Assembly: GCF_000315625.1 (NCBI RefSeq) | Contig: NW_005434669.1 | Location: forward strand, 498,004 to 562,003 | Source of the DNA: Guillardia theta CCMP2712 | Taxonomy: Eukaryota; Cryptophyceae; Pyrenomonadales; Geminigeraceae | DNA: 64,000 nucleotides | Reading direction: 5' to 3' | In this document: in pieces, positions 46,230 to 57,055 of the stretch | Position numbering within the stretch: the stretch's first letter is position 1 | How the letters are laid out: each line of letters starts with the position of its first letter | Position numbers and translations under genes: made by a program | The notes under the pieces: model-generated | Database searches by the model: none | What the model saw: the letters and a program-made list of their open reading frames with translations, nothing else | Told to the model about the DNA's origin: nothing

Positions 46230-47489
46230 ATGGAGAAGAGATCAGCCAAGCGTCCTTGCCATCCTCTGCGGATTGCTACTTCCAAATCCAGCGTGCCAGA
46301 TGTAGACTTGAGCGATCTGATCGAGCATGATAGTCTGGTCAAATTGATAACACCCTCTGACAGGATCTTGTTGTTCCTTCGGGTAAGGAGCCAGAATGTA
46401 CCTCATCGCTATGTTCTGAAGTTCTCTCTACAGGTATCCAGGAGGACTCGTCAAGCTTTTCTTGGATACTTACAATCCTCGTGCATTCCCTTCGAGATAC
46501 GTTTAGTACTTACTTCAAACAAGTCTCGTTTCAATGCTGCATCCATTAATCTTTCGTTGTTCAAAGCTTCGAACTTGTACATTCACGTGTCCAGACTCTT
46601 TCAATGCCAGCCTCTTCTCCGTGCTATCTCTCAACTGCCAGATGGATACTTCAACTCAGAGAACAGAATCATTCTCTCGCAAAATATGTCGGAAGTGCAT
46701 GTCAATCAGAACGATTATCAGATAATCTCAAATGTTTTGTTCCTTGAAAGCAGCAAATCGGATATTTCGCATCGATATTGTTTGGATGTCTTAAATCAGC
46801 TCATCTGCCTGAATCCTTCCTTCAGACGTTTGTATTGTGAATGTGGAGGCCTGGATCAGATCATTCATTTCGTTCACCACATGAATTATCTTCCCAAAGT
46901 CCGAGAGCAGTTTATACAAAACATTACTATTATACACAAAACGACAAGAAAATCACGAGTATCTACACTGCCCTGGTTGAGTGTGGTTTTTTACTTGACC
47001 AATTTGATGCACATGCATATTGATTCCTCCCTGGTTGTACAGAGCTTGGAAGTGATCTGTGAAATATTGAACGATCAGGCCATTCAGATTCCACAGTTCA
47101 GAGACATGATTTCGAAAATGACGATATATTGTATGCACGAATTTGCTGAAGACCCTCAAGTTCAATTTTATTCTTTCAAGTTAATTGGAATTATGGTAGG
47201 TAACCTCGCCCTTTGCGGTGTTGCAGACGTTTCAAAATCGCTACGCTCGGACAAGGCGGTTGCAGTATTGATTGATTCTTTATTATTTGTACAGAACGAT
47301 AATGTCACGCTTCGACATGCATTCGACGCAATATGGGAATTGGTGAAGGACAATCGCTTCAAAGAAAAGTTGGTCGCATCAGACTCGTTGCTGCGGGCAA
47401 GGAGGGTCATTTCAACTCCCTCCTGCGTTTCATCGATAGAAAAAGTAAGAAAGCTTTTGCTCTACTCACTGGGACCCTTGATTTCTTAA
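46230..47489 (+). CDS. Helical (armadillo-like?) unknown protein
   Basis: An open frame of 419 codons, from ATG (MEKRSAKRPCHPLR) to the stop at 47487-47489. The interval 46384-46434 looks like a 51-nt intron (GTAAGG ... CTCTCTACAG, in phase); removing it joins LLFLR to VSRRTRQAF. The product is rich in Leu, Ile, His and Asn and appears all-helical. Repeated segments such as YCLDVLNQLICLNPSFRRLY, VQSLEVICEILNDQAIQIP and VTLRHAFDAIWELVKDNRF suggest armadillo/HEAT-like helical pairs. No catalytic motif was seen. AT content is higher than in the flanking islands and like that of other genes here. Function unknown. Confidence 0.55.
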   Translation: MEKRSAKRPCHPLRIATSKSSVPDVDLSDLIEHDSLVKLITPSDRILLFLRVRSQNVPHRYVLKFSLQVSRRTRQAFLGYLQSSCIPFEIRLVLTSNKSRFNAASINLSLFKASNLYIHVSRLFQCQPLLRAISQLPDGYFNSENRIILSQNMSEVHVNQNDYQIISNVLFLESSKSDISHRYCLDVLNQLICLNPSFRRLYCECGGLDQIIHFVHHMNYLPKVREQFIQNITIIHKTTRKSRVSTLPWLSVVFYLTNLMHMHIDSSLVVQSLEVICEILNDQAIQIPQFRDMISKMTIYCMHEFAEDPQVQFYSFKLIGIMVGNLALCGVADVSKSLRSDKAVAVLIDSLLFVQNDNVTLRHAFDAIWELVKDNRFKEKLVASDSLLRARRVISTPSCVSSIEKVRKLLLYSLGPLIS

Positions 47490-47718
47490 AGCTGATGTAA
47501 CATACTGAATATTCGCGACATTGAATCAGATACAACGATGCGATATACATTTGATTTGTACTTTATCTATTTTAATTCAACAAATGAGCAGTTTTTTCAA
47601 TATCATTAGCCTGTACATTGAATACCTGGAAAAACCCAAGTATTTTAGTATGATTCTTGTTGGATAGTAATGCTTCCTTAACCGTCTTGAATGGTAGAAC
47701 GAAGTCGTCATTCCTCAC

Positions 47719-50152
47719 GCGCCTCCTGAATGTAGCGTTCATTGATGGTAACTGCAGTAGATAGCATGGGGTACCTTTTACGCTTAGTTAGCTTCTTTCT
47801 TTCTTGACGAGCCTGTACGCATAGTCGACATGCAAGAAACATGACATGGTTGTAATGATACTCTTGAAATCTTTGCGATCGTCGAATTGCTCCTAGCGAA
47901 CAAGACCAGCTGTTCTCGGAATAGCTGATCGACCGTAAAATTTAGAGAAATACCCAGAGCAAGTGAGCAAGAGTATAAGTAGACCGAGTAGTGATAATGG
48001 TGTGACGTTTCTGTCCTCATGATCTCCCGGAGGGCCATGGTTGCGTAGCATCCCGCAGGAAGCGTGAAGCTCAAGACCAATGCAGTAAAATCTCCTTCGC
48101 CGCCATTCCTGCAGTTCCATGGGTCATTCATGAATGCGCGTAAGCAGAGGATTAACAGACATCAAGTCTTCACTCAAACCCCGAAACACAGCATCGTCAA
48201 CGCTATTGAAAGAGAATCAGATGAGGCTGGAAAACGATCCGATCGTTGCTCACCTCGAGTAGCGCCTGACTGAGGACCTCATACGCTGAGGACGAACCAC
48301 GACGTGTCTGAACTTACAGACCTCAGTGAATGTCTTGCTGCGAGTTGCTTTGCTGGGCCTTGTTTGCATCTCATCTTCACAGTCTTCTTGATCTACAGAC
48401 ACGCAACAGCCGTCCACATCCTCTATCTCGACCACTTTCATGGTATGCATTATATTCTCGACCTTATCTCTGTATCAATCATATCTGAGGCAAGCTCATG
48501 CATATATTACCTTCATACGCTTCTTCAGCCACTTTCCCATGCGGTTTCTAGGCAATACAACTCGTCTGCCCTCTGCAAACATTGGCAAGACGACATCCAA
48601 GATGGAATAAGTTCTATTTTTAGCATCTTGCTCGGACACTATCTTGATCTTCTGCATCTTTTTCCCTTTTTGTCCTCCGCCGATAGTTTCCAAGAGGATT
48701 ATGTCACCTTCCACTGCTTGTTTGCTTCCATAACGCTTGATCCTTTTGAATTACAATTTACCATCAAGATAGCTTCGAATTCCTCTTCTCACCGATATGA
48801 GCATGCTTCATTCCATAACCCAGAAAGGTATGACTGTACGAACAGACTTTTGAAAGGAATAGCAGAAACAGCAGCCCTGCAAAAGATGTGTAAATTCCTT
48901 CCAACACACATCAGAACATCAAAAGGTACTGAAGAGGATTCCCCTGCAACCTTGCCTCCAAAAATTGCTTCTCCGCTTGATTCATGCTCTCAGATACAAG
49001 ATGCCATAGAAAACCAGCACCTATGCAGTATGATGGCAGCAAATGCATGACTTCCTCTAGAGAACCATTTTTCTCGTAGAGTTCTTTTGCTTCTATCTGC
49101 CCTCAACTTCAGTACCATCCAGCGTTCACACTTGAGGCACACTTCTTGCTTGTTTGTGGACAAACGCGTACTCATAATACTCTGAACGAACGCTGAGTGG
49201 TTCATCAACAATAGGTGTCGTCCGGCCTCAAGAGACGGAATAGATCCCCCCCCAAATCTCTGGTTTGATTACGAGTAATGAGCAATGAACTCAACTAGAC
49301 ATTTCAGACCTGCATACCGAAGTAGTTCAGAAAGCCTCCCTTTCTGAGCCTTCGGACTGATCGATGCATCGTCTTGTGGTCCAGAGTGACATTTCGTAAG
49401 ACGACTACAAATCTGTTTCCGTAAAGTTCTCCACTGTGCAACGGTCGGCTGCAATTTTCGACCTCGCTGATCCAAATCTTGCCATTCTTCACCTTGTATT
49501 CGGAAGACACAAGATCTCGGAAACGATGGGAGTAATGGGACATCAAAGTAACTTCTTGCAAGGTGATGCCATACTTGTCTTTGATGCCTGCAAATCTGAA
49601 TGAAGTGTATGGGATGTTTGCCATCCTTGCAATTATCCTGATAGCACTGATGGTGTCCAGCCCCATCTTGCACAGCGTGAACTTCAGCCATTTCTGCCTT
49701 GCTGCTGCTTTTCCCTCTTTCATGTCCTCTGCCTTGACCTGATCGTCTGCAGGAAGGTTGACGACCCTCTGATCATCTATTCGCACCTCCTGCACCACAA
49801 AGTCTGACCAGGTTCCCTTGAGAACGCCATGAATGCCCTGCGTCCTCTTCTTCATATACTGTGATATACCGACATCCTCTTCGGAATACTTGGGTGTCCA
49901 AGACAACTGTCCTGTCGCTGCGAATCCAATCTTGTCGTTCCAGGTCGAGTGCGCTTCTCGCAGAACATACGCCATGGTCGCATTGCAGGTCCGCTTTCCG
50001 CTCTTGGCCAAGAGGATCCGGCGACCATCGACGTCGATGGTCCTCTGCAATGCCTGAGGCTTCTGATGTGAGGCCCCGCCATTGCCTGTAACGCTAGAGC
50101 AGCAGAGCAGCAGCAGCAGCAGCAGCGTCCGCCTCCCCCCGCTCATTGGCAT
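47719..50152 (-). CDS. TruD/Pus7-family tRNA pseudouridine synthase
   Basis: Large first exon 50152-49310, then several exons toward about 47780. A signal-like leader (MPMSGGRRTLLLLLLLCCSS; the Leu run is a CTG repeat) precedes the enzyme. TruD motifs: KGTWSDFVVQEV, LCKMGLDTISAIRIIAR, the catalytic FAGIKDKYGITLQ (Asp in KDK), GNRFVVVLRNV and GGFLNYFGMQ. Downstream exons give VEGDIILLETIGGG and YSILDVVLP, and FTLPAGCYATMALREIM at the C-terminus. The family isomerises U to pseudouridine in tRNA (U13) and, for Pus7, other RNAs. A hydrophobic leader suggests an organelle or secretory route. The terminal exon is uncertain: after GCYATMALREIM one frame stops at 47784 and another, after an intron, at 47719. 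Divergent from the RluA-type gene. Confidence 0.8.
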
Positions 50153-50200
50153 TGCCAACGAGGAGCAGAACGAGGAGGCGCAACTCAAAGGAAATGTTCC
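50153..50200. promoter_or_regulatory. 48-bp shared region of two pseudouridine synthase genes
   Basis: Only 48 bp separate the start codon of the TruD-type gene (minus, 50152) from that of the RluA-type gene (plus, 50201). Both transcripts must start inside this gap or inside each other's 5' coding part. No TATA box is visible. Confidence 0.6.
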
Positions 50201-51860
50201 ATGTTGGCCGCTAGGGTTGGCGGGGCTTGGGCGGGGGCTATGACGGGAGCGATCAAGCTGGGGGCAGCATGGCTGAGCGATGGAGGTCGAGGGAGGTGGC
50301 AAGGTAGCCGAGCCTGCAGCAGTGCTGGGGATGAGGCCAGAAGCTTCAAGAGCGGCATTGTCTTGACCTCAGATCGACGCGTTCGCTTAGACGCTTTCCT
50401 CCTTGAGAAGGTGCGTTGAGCCTTGACCGACTTGAGCGCGTGTGTCCTTGATGTCTGATCTTCATTTCGTTCTGGTGCTGCTCGTGGTCTGTTGTCTTAC
50501 CTCTGTGAGGTGGACATGCTCGTAGCCGTGTTGCATGCTTCATGGTTGACCTCTGCTCGCAGTGTCCCGCGATATCCAAGTCGCTAGTGCACAAGCTGGT
50601 TCGGACGAGAAAGATTCGAGTGCACAGAGAGGGCGAGTGGAAGCGAACGTCAGATCCAGCGTTAAGGCTCGAAGAAGGACAGCAAATTCATGTCTACAGT
50701 CAATCGTATGCGGATAGCATTGCACTATCGAAGGATGAGAATGATAACAAGAACCTTATTATGACTGAAGCAGAGATGCAAAGGCTAAGGAGCTGCGTCA
50801 TCTATCAAGACGATCGCTGCATCATCGTCAACAAACCAGCAGGATTATCTGTGCAGGGGGGGACGGGAACGCGACGGCACTTAGATGGCTTGCTGCACTG
50901 CCTGGTTGATGATGATGCCGAGAGGTGAAACCTCATCGGACGTCTCTGTGGAGTGAGAGTCCTTGCCAGACCGAAACTTGTCCATCGGCTTGACCGGGAT
51001 ACCAGTGGATGTCTCGCCCTCGGCCGCAGCAAGAAGTGAGCCATGCTCGTGTGCTTGGTTCCGCTGACCGTGCTGTCAGAGACGCCTCTGTTCTTGCGAC
51101 AATGTTTCGGCAAGGGGATGTTGACAAGTCGTACATAGCTCTCATTGGGGGGATCCCTGAGAAGGTTGTCTTGGAAGCATTGCTCGCACTCAAGTATTTC
51201 TGATCCGCGATCTCATGAGCAGAGGGAGGGCAAGCTTTACTCTCATCTCAGGAAGTTTGGAAACGCACAAGGTACTTGCACGTGTCTCTCTTCACCAACA
51301 TGGCGGCTAAAGTACCTCTCTGAAAGGACTGGATATAAAGATGAGATGCGTCTCTGAGGATGATGAAGGGGGGAAGGAGTCTACAACCATTTATCAAGTT
51401 TTGGCAACCAAGCAAACAGGAACAGGATCTGCGGCATCGCTTGTGATGCTCAAGCCTCTGCAAGGGCGGACACATCAGGTACGAGAAGTCTCTTTAGCTT
51501 CACTTCCTTGTCAAATCTGTTGTTCTTGACAGCTGCGCGTGCATTGTGCTGAGATTCTCGGCCTTCACATCATTGGTGACAAGAAATATGGCATTTCCCC
51601 AGCCGAGGAGGTAAACCGCTCGTGTACGTGCGCGTCTTACCCCTACCAAGGAAAAAGGCCTGCAATTATGCTTGCATGCTCTGCACCTTCGCCTCCGATG
51701 GACAGACAGGGAGGTCAGATGTGTCGCTCCAATCCCCCAGCACTTCCAAACTGCTGCGCTAAAGTTTGGCTTTGCACAAGAGACTTTGACGGACATCGAG
51801 ATGCAGCTGATGAAGAATGCGAGCTGCTCGTCTACATCAGTGTGGCGATCGGACCTTTGA
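50201..51860 (+). CDS. RluA-family pseudouridine synthase with S4 domain
   Basis: Exons 50201-50410, 50563-50924 and 50970-51035, then four or five more to the stop at 51858-51860. The leader is Ala/Gly/Arg-rich and positive (AARVGGAWAGAMTGAIKLG), like a mitochondrial or plastid transit peptide. An S4 RNA-binding domain follows (RLDAFLLEK-CPAISKSLVHKLVRTRKIRVH), split by the 152-nt first intron. Then comes the synthase domain: IIVNKPAGLSVQGG, the catalytic VHRLDRDTSGCLALGRS (Asp in RLD), GDVDKSYIALIGG, KPLQGRTHQ and LRVHCAEILGLHIIGDKKYG. The S4-RluA layout is that of RluC/RluD and RPUSD proteins, which modify rRNA. It is divergent from the TruD-type gene with 48 bp between starts. Confidence 0.85.
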
Positions 51861-52378
51861 GTGCAGGCGCGGTCCGGCGTTGATCACCTGGCCCAGTGGC
51901 GATACTATGTTATTCGCCGGCCCAGCCGCCTCGGTGACCGTGACCTTTTGTCACGATGACCGATCTTGGAAACTCAGTGACTCCCGGTGAACTTGCCTTC
52001 GGCCCTTCACTCAGTGAACTTCGGAAGTAAAGGATTCTGAAGAATTCTAGTGACTGCGGCATGCAAATCACCGTACCGTCGGTCGGGCCGGACTCCCGGC
52101 GACTGTACCGGCATAGTACTCGGTCCGACGGTCACCGGGTCAGGTCACAGACTCACCCCGACAGTGCGGCGCCCGGGCCTCAGGGTTCTATACGTTACGA
52201 ACGTTACGACGGCTCTTCGTTAGCATGGAAGCTTGCATGGACAGAGAAGGTGGAGAGTAGTGCGTAGGGAAATGAGAAGAGAAATGTGAGAAGAAGGGAT
52301 GAATCAATGAGCTTGGGTGTTGTAATAGAAGTCCGTGTAGCCCGAATTTGAGCAATACAAGAAAGATTCAGGATCAAT
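51861..52378. repeat. GC/TGAC-word island
   Basis: 51880-52200 has GTGACCGTGACC, GTCACGATGACCG, ACTCAGTGACTCCCGG, CACTCAGTGAAC and CCGTACCGTCGGTCGGGCCGG, and ends with the near-direct repeat CGTTACGAACGTTACGA. The rest of the interval, to the collagen-like gene, is ordinary leader sequence. No gene seen. Confidence 0.55.
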
Positions 52379-54567
52379 ATGAAGGAGAAGAGTGAGGGAG
52401 AACAGAAATTTAAGATACAACGAGGATGTAAATCGTTGCATTCTTCGTGTTTAGTTTTTTATGTTGACGGTTTGATGGTGATGTCTGACTATCAAATCTT
52501 TAGGTATCATCGGCCATTGCCTTCAGTTGTTCCAATGGAGGCAAGCAGCCAGAATTACGGTTCATTACCCCGAGGTAGTGAATCAGAGTTCAGAGGAAGA
52601 AATGAGAAAAGAGCCAAGGTGCTGCCTGCCCTCATCTTGACTTGCTCACTGGCTGTTTGCGTCTTAATTTATATCTCATACACTCAACCGCCGAGTACTC
52701 GAAGCGATGCGCTGGTGTCATCGACTAAGCGTGGCAAGAATCAGCTTTCAGCAATTTCCGGATTGAAATTGGGCAGCCAAGCGCTGGCTCAGAAATTCGC
52801 AAGGCAGTGTCCTTGCGCTATTGCTGGCGATACCTTTTTATCTTCCCAGATCCTTGCAGAATGCCCTTGCGCATCAGCAATCGCAGCAGCAGTGTCAAGA
52901 GCTTTGGACAACGCCCTCAGCAAAAGCAGCGCCAACAACTATGCTTATGCTAGGTCATCTCCTGGTGTCATTCCTCAGCCACTGGAGGTGGATGTTGCAA
53001 ACCCAGCATACCCACCGAATCCCTCTCCTATCCCTATTCCTCAACAGCCCGCAGAAGAGCCTGAGGAGAGGGAGGACCCAACCCCCGCTGAAGCAGCTGC
53101 GGGCAAGGATGCGACCTATCAGAGCGTGATGGCAACTCTTACCCGGGACGTGGTGGCGGATTCGAACATGATTCGCGATTTGCAGTCTGAACAACAAATC
53201 CTCTTGTCACAGCAGAACTCTCTTGCCAACCAAGTTGACACCTTCCAAGCCATTCCAGGCCCCGTTGGCCCTCCGGGTCCTCAAGGACCGATGGGGCCTG
53301 CAGGTCCTGTTGGTCCGATCGGTTTCACAGGGCCACGAGGGTTTCGCGGTCCACCAGGAATACCCGCTGTGGGTAGACCTGGACCTCCTGGACCACCAGG
53401 CTCATCAGGTGTGCAGCCTTGCTTGTGTAGTCAGCGAGTTCACTCCATGATGCCAGCAGAAGGAGGCAATGAGGAGGAATCGAAGAGCGAAGGGGGAGAC
53501 GAAGAAAAAGCTGTGGAGGGGGAGAAAGGTGATCCGTGTGTTTCTGTTACCTTTTGTTCTGATGTTCACTTTTGAATTGCAGGCTCCCCAGAGACTCAAT
53601 CATCAAGCTCAGACTCATCATCCCCTCCCCCTCCCCCTCCCCCCTCCTCCTCCCCCTCCCCCTCCCCCTTCGTCACCTTTAACATCTCAGTCACTAGAGC
53701 AGCCCCCTTCAGGTTTGTCGGCTTTCCTCCGTGGGAAAACAACAGCTATTTTGACACTTTATTCGTAGATGCAAACATTTTGGGCAGTGACGGCAAGAGT
53801 TTGCTAAATATTCGTTGCGCGGACTGGAGAAACCAACGTGGAAGTTTTGCTCCCGGCAAACAAAAGGAATACTATGCCAAGTGCATGAGTCAAGTAAGCA
53901 TTCGAACTTTGTGGTTGCTAATAATCTGATGCACAATTATAGGATTGTGTACAAAGTTTGGAATCCGGTCAAGAAACACCTGGATGCAGATTTCTTGATG
54001 CAAACGGTTTTTGCTATGCATACAGCTCTGCACAGGTAGCCACTTTGTTTTTTCCTTCTCGAGTTTGAGACATGCCTTATCTCGAAGATGTGGTGCTCTA
54101 AGAATGTTGGAAACTCCTACTGCAATGATGGAGGTGAAAATTGGGCACAAAAGCCCTTGGGTAGCGTGGACTCAGTGGCAGAGGTAGATGTCTTGATAAC
54201 AGTCTGTCGATGGGTTGAATTACTTGTAGACAAACTGGACGCCACATTCCAATGTCAAGGTATATGACGGAGATACACCGACGGGGGAGACATACAACTG
54301 TCAATGCATGAAGCGTTGTTCGTGCACTTCAAGCAAGGTAGACCTCGTTTTACTTTGCATCGCGGCTGACTAGATTTCAGTGCTATTGTGTGGATCCCAA
54401 TCAAGCTCCGGTTGGCAAAGGATCGGAATACGACAAGCTAATTGCAAAGAAGGTATCAAATCGTTTTTTAATCCTCGAAATTATCTGATCTTGGCTATCT
54501 CCAGATTGCTGAGGACTCCGAGAAGGGGTCATTTTGCTCTTGTTCTTGCGGAGGGACTCTGTCTTAA
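52379..54567 (+). CDS. Membrane-anchored collagen-like protein
   Basis: Seven exons, all in phase: 52379-53528, 53583-53893, 53943-54035, 54088-54183, 54230-54337, 54381-54452, 54505-54567; 630 residues, or 578 from the alternative ATG at 52535. A short N-terminus precedes one membrane helix ([20 protein letters not shown]) without a cleavable signal, so type II topology is likely. A Cys-containing Ala-rich part, a Pro-rich linker and a helical stretch ([23 protein letters not shown]) follow. Then comes a Gly-X-Y collagen tract (53258-53410: 12 triplets, a two-residue break, 4 triplets with flanking Gly), a poly-Pro run from CCT repeats (53617-53667), and a Cys-rich C-terminus ([32 protein letters not shown]). 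This is the layout of animal MACIT collagens. It probably forms a surface adhesin or matrix trimer. Confidence 0.8.
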
Positions 54568-55892
54568 ATTGCACTAGCTTCAAACATTGTGGTTTAATCA
54601 TACAAAAATGAGTGTACACGGACAATGCGATGTTGACACTTCTAATTCCGGCATTTGTCATTCTTTCAAGGATTCGAACCTCGATTGGGCCCAACCCAAG
54701 AATAAAAAGGAAACAGTAGCACTTCCTTCAAACCTGCATGAGAAGCTCTTAGCGGGGTTGCACATGTTGTCAATCCACCAATTAATCATGTAACATGAGC
54801 TCAGAATTGCAGGACATCTTTCATCAAGGATATTCAGGCGAAAGATGGTGTGATATTTGTATCTTCACAGCTCTGGAAGGTATGGAAGGCACGGATGAAG
54901 ATAGAGGATATTCAGAGTAGGGGTTGTGATATCTGGGCTCAGAAGCAGGAAGGATGGGGTATGGTGAGGCTCAAGTGAAGTAAATAGAGCTAAGGAGGAG
55001 CAAGGAATCCAGCCATGTCTCACCTCGCAATGTTTGCTTCCTCAATCGTCGCATGTACCGTGGTACATCACTGACGGCAAGACGGCACGTGCGAGTGTGC
55101 TTCTAAGAAAAAAAGTTCCTGTCGACTCCCTACCTAAACCCTCCCGGCCCGGAGCCGGCGCCGCGGCCCGGTACTTTGAGTGAAAACTGATCCGGCGTGT
55201 AGGCATGATTTGTAACTCAATTGTTTTTTGTTATTTTTTCAAATTTACTCCTACGAAATCAAACTCAATGATTTCAGTGCCAAAGTGTGCCGTTGCGTCC
55301 TCCTGAAAACTGTGTCATCAGCGAAGAAATGAAATTGTCCTCTCATATTCCAAATTGAACAAAGAGATTTGATGAATCCCTTCCTGTCCAGCAAAGGAGA
55401 GGGGGTGGCTCCCCCCCACAAAATTGGATTAATTGGTCATTAAAATTTAGTTAGTTTACTTGAGTAATATAAATGTGATCTTCAGAAGTGAGGGGATGAG
55501 GGGAGCCCGACGCACGCGCTTTCCTCCATGCGGCGGCCAAAATGGGCGGCCGCAGGATATGAGTAGGATAGGAGACGGAGGGAGAGAAAATTGATAGGAA
55601 AAATGGATTTTGTCAAGCAAGTCATTCTCAGTTACGATGTTAATGTCTAAACGAATAGAAACTTCATTTGCATTGGCAGCAGTTGAACATTCCTGGAAAG
55701 TAGTGGATGCTAGGATCATTGAAATGATTGGTCTTGACTCTTGGGTGAATGCCCTTTTACTCATTTTTTTTTATTGATTCGCGATGGTGGCCCATTTTGA
55801 TTTCTTAACTTACTGCTTTTTTGCAAAGAATCATATCTTTGAAGGATCCAGACTGGCTCGAGGACGCTTGAAGTAGTGCAGTGAGCTTGGAA
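54568..55892. other. Intergenic; possible extra exon and small GC island
   Basis: A Cys-containing open frame at 54611-54792 (GQCDVDTSNSGICHSF) resembles the Cys-rich tail of the collagen-like gene and could be an unused or alternative exon. 55140-55200 is a short island of CCGGCCCGGAGCCGGCGCCG. From 55210 to 55880 the sequence is AT-rich with no gene seen. Confidence 0.4.
55140..55200. repeat. Short GC island with reversed TTTACTCAAAGT-like motif
   Basis: CCCGGCCCGGAGCCGG is followed by GGCCCGGTACTTTGAGTGA and a short A-run. ACTTTGAGTGA (from 55173) is the reverse complement of TCACTCAAAGT. It is the smallest island and shows the motif directly at the edge of the GC block. Confidence 0.55.
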
Positions 55893-56887
55893 ATGTACCG
55901 CTTTGGGAGTGCAACTCTCCTTTTTTTGCTTGGCATCTCTCAGACAGATGCTTATTCAAGTTTCTTCGGAGTTCTGAACGCAGGTTGCTCGATAGACACT
56001 ATTTCTTTGTCACGCACTGAGGAAGTATTAGGTGGAAAGAAATGTGGGGCTATTTCCAGCATTCCCTCAAGATTTCCCTTGCGTTCTGCAGCCAAGATTC
56101 AGAACAGATGGACCTCCTCAACACAGATGCAGTCGAATGTTGCTGGAAGTGAAACAGGGGAAGTTTTGTCTTTCATCACAAGGTGCTTTGCAGCTTGCAA
56201 GGCTTACTCGTTCTGAACTGAGCTTCAGACCAAGGACTACCAATGCGAATTGGGGAGTATTTTTCGAGATCGCCACCAAGGACAGTCCTGTGTGGATCAC
56301 AGGTCTCCATGCAGGCGGTCACTCCTTCGCTTCCTTCGACGACCTAACACGCCTGGACATCGGGGTCTACACCAAACAGGGAACTTGCGTTGGCTCGGAG
56401 ACAGACAAAGCTCCTTGGAAAAGGATTGCGGAGGTTTGATTCTTGAAATTTTCCACGCGGTACCTGATTGTGTACAATCCAGCACAAAGATTTTACCTTG
56501 CCCAGAGTGGAAGTTGGTGATAGCCGAGCCCAGTACACAAAGATTCCTCTCAACTCTGTGGTTCATATCCCAGCAAACACTGTACAGGTTTCAGCTCATC
56601 GCAGTCTGCTTTCCTTCATTAATAGTATGTTTCTCCAGGGATTCTGCTTGCACACGAATAAGAAGACTGGATTGGCTGTAAGGAGAAAGTTAAATGTTGA
56701 CACTGAGGACTCGAAAGGGGATCCATATTTCGGCGAGTGGATCGATGGTGTCACTGATGAGAACGATCACTTCAAGATGATTGCTGGTCTGTGCCCCGGT
56801 GAGAAGCTGTTCGAGGACGTTTCTACTGCCAACAACGCACGTGCTTTCGTTGGTGTGATAGAGTACTCTCTTTCTGAACCAAAGTAA
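55893..56887 (+). CDS. Secreted or plastid-targeted unknown protein
   Basis: Four exons in phase: 55893-56162, 56194-56433, 56483-56587, 56639-56887; 287 residues. The first intron is only 31 nt. The N-terminus MYRFGSATLLFLLGISQTDAYSSFF is a signal peptide, and the Phe-containing start after it fits a secondary-plastid leader (inference). The mature part has WGVFFEIATKDSPVWITGLHAG, RLDIGVYTKQGTCVG and IPLNSVVHIPANTVQGFCLHT, ending in FGEWIDGVTDENDHFKMIAG. Beta-rich proteins with this WGVxFEI...ITGL...IxVYTKxG pattern occur in algae and diatoms without known function (weak recall). No catalytic residues seen. Confidence 0.65.
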
Positions 56888-57055
56888 TTCTGATGAGGGA
56901 ATGATACACGAGTTGATTACATTTCTCATAAGCTTCAAACACCATCAGAACTGGTGCACTTGGCTTGATTACATCTCTCGCGAACGACGTTGGATAGCTT
57001 GTGTTGACGATGAAGGTAGTATTTATCTTCATCGATGACTCAAGTATCTCCGATT

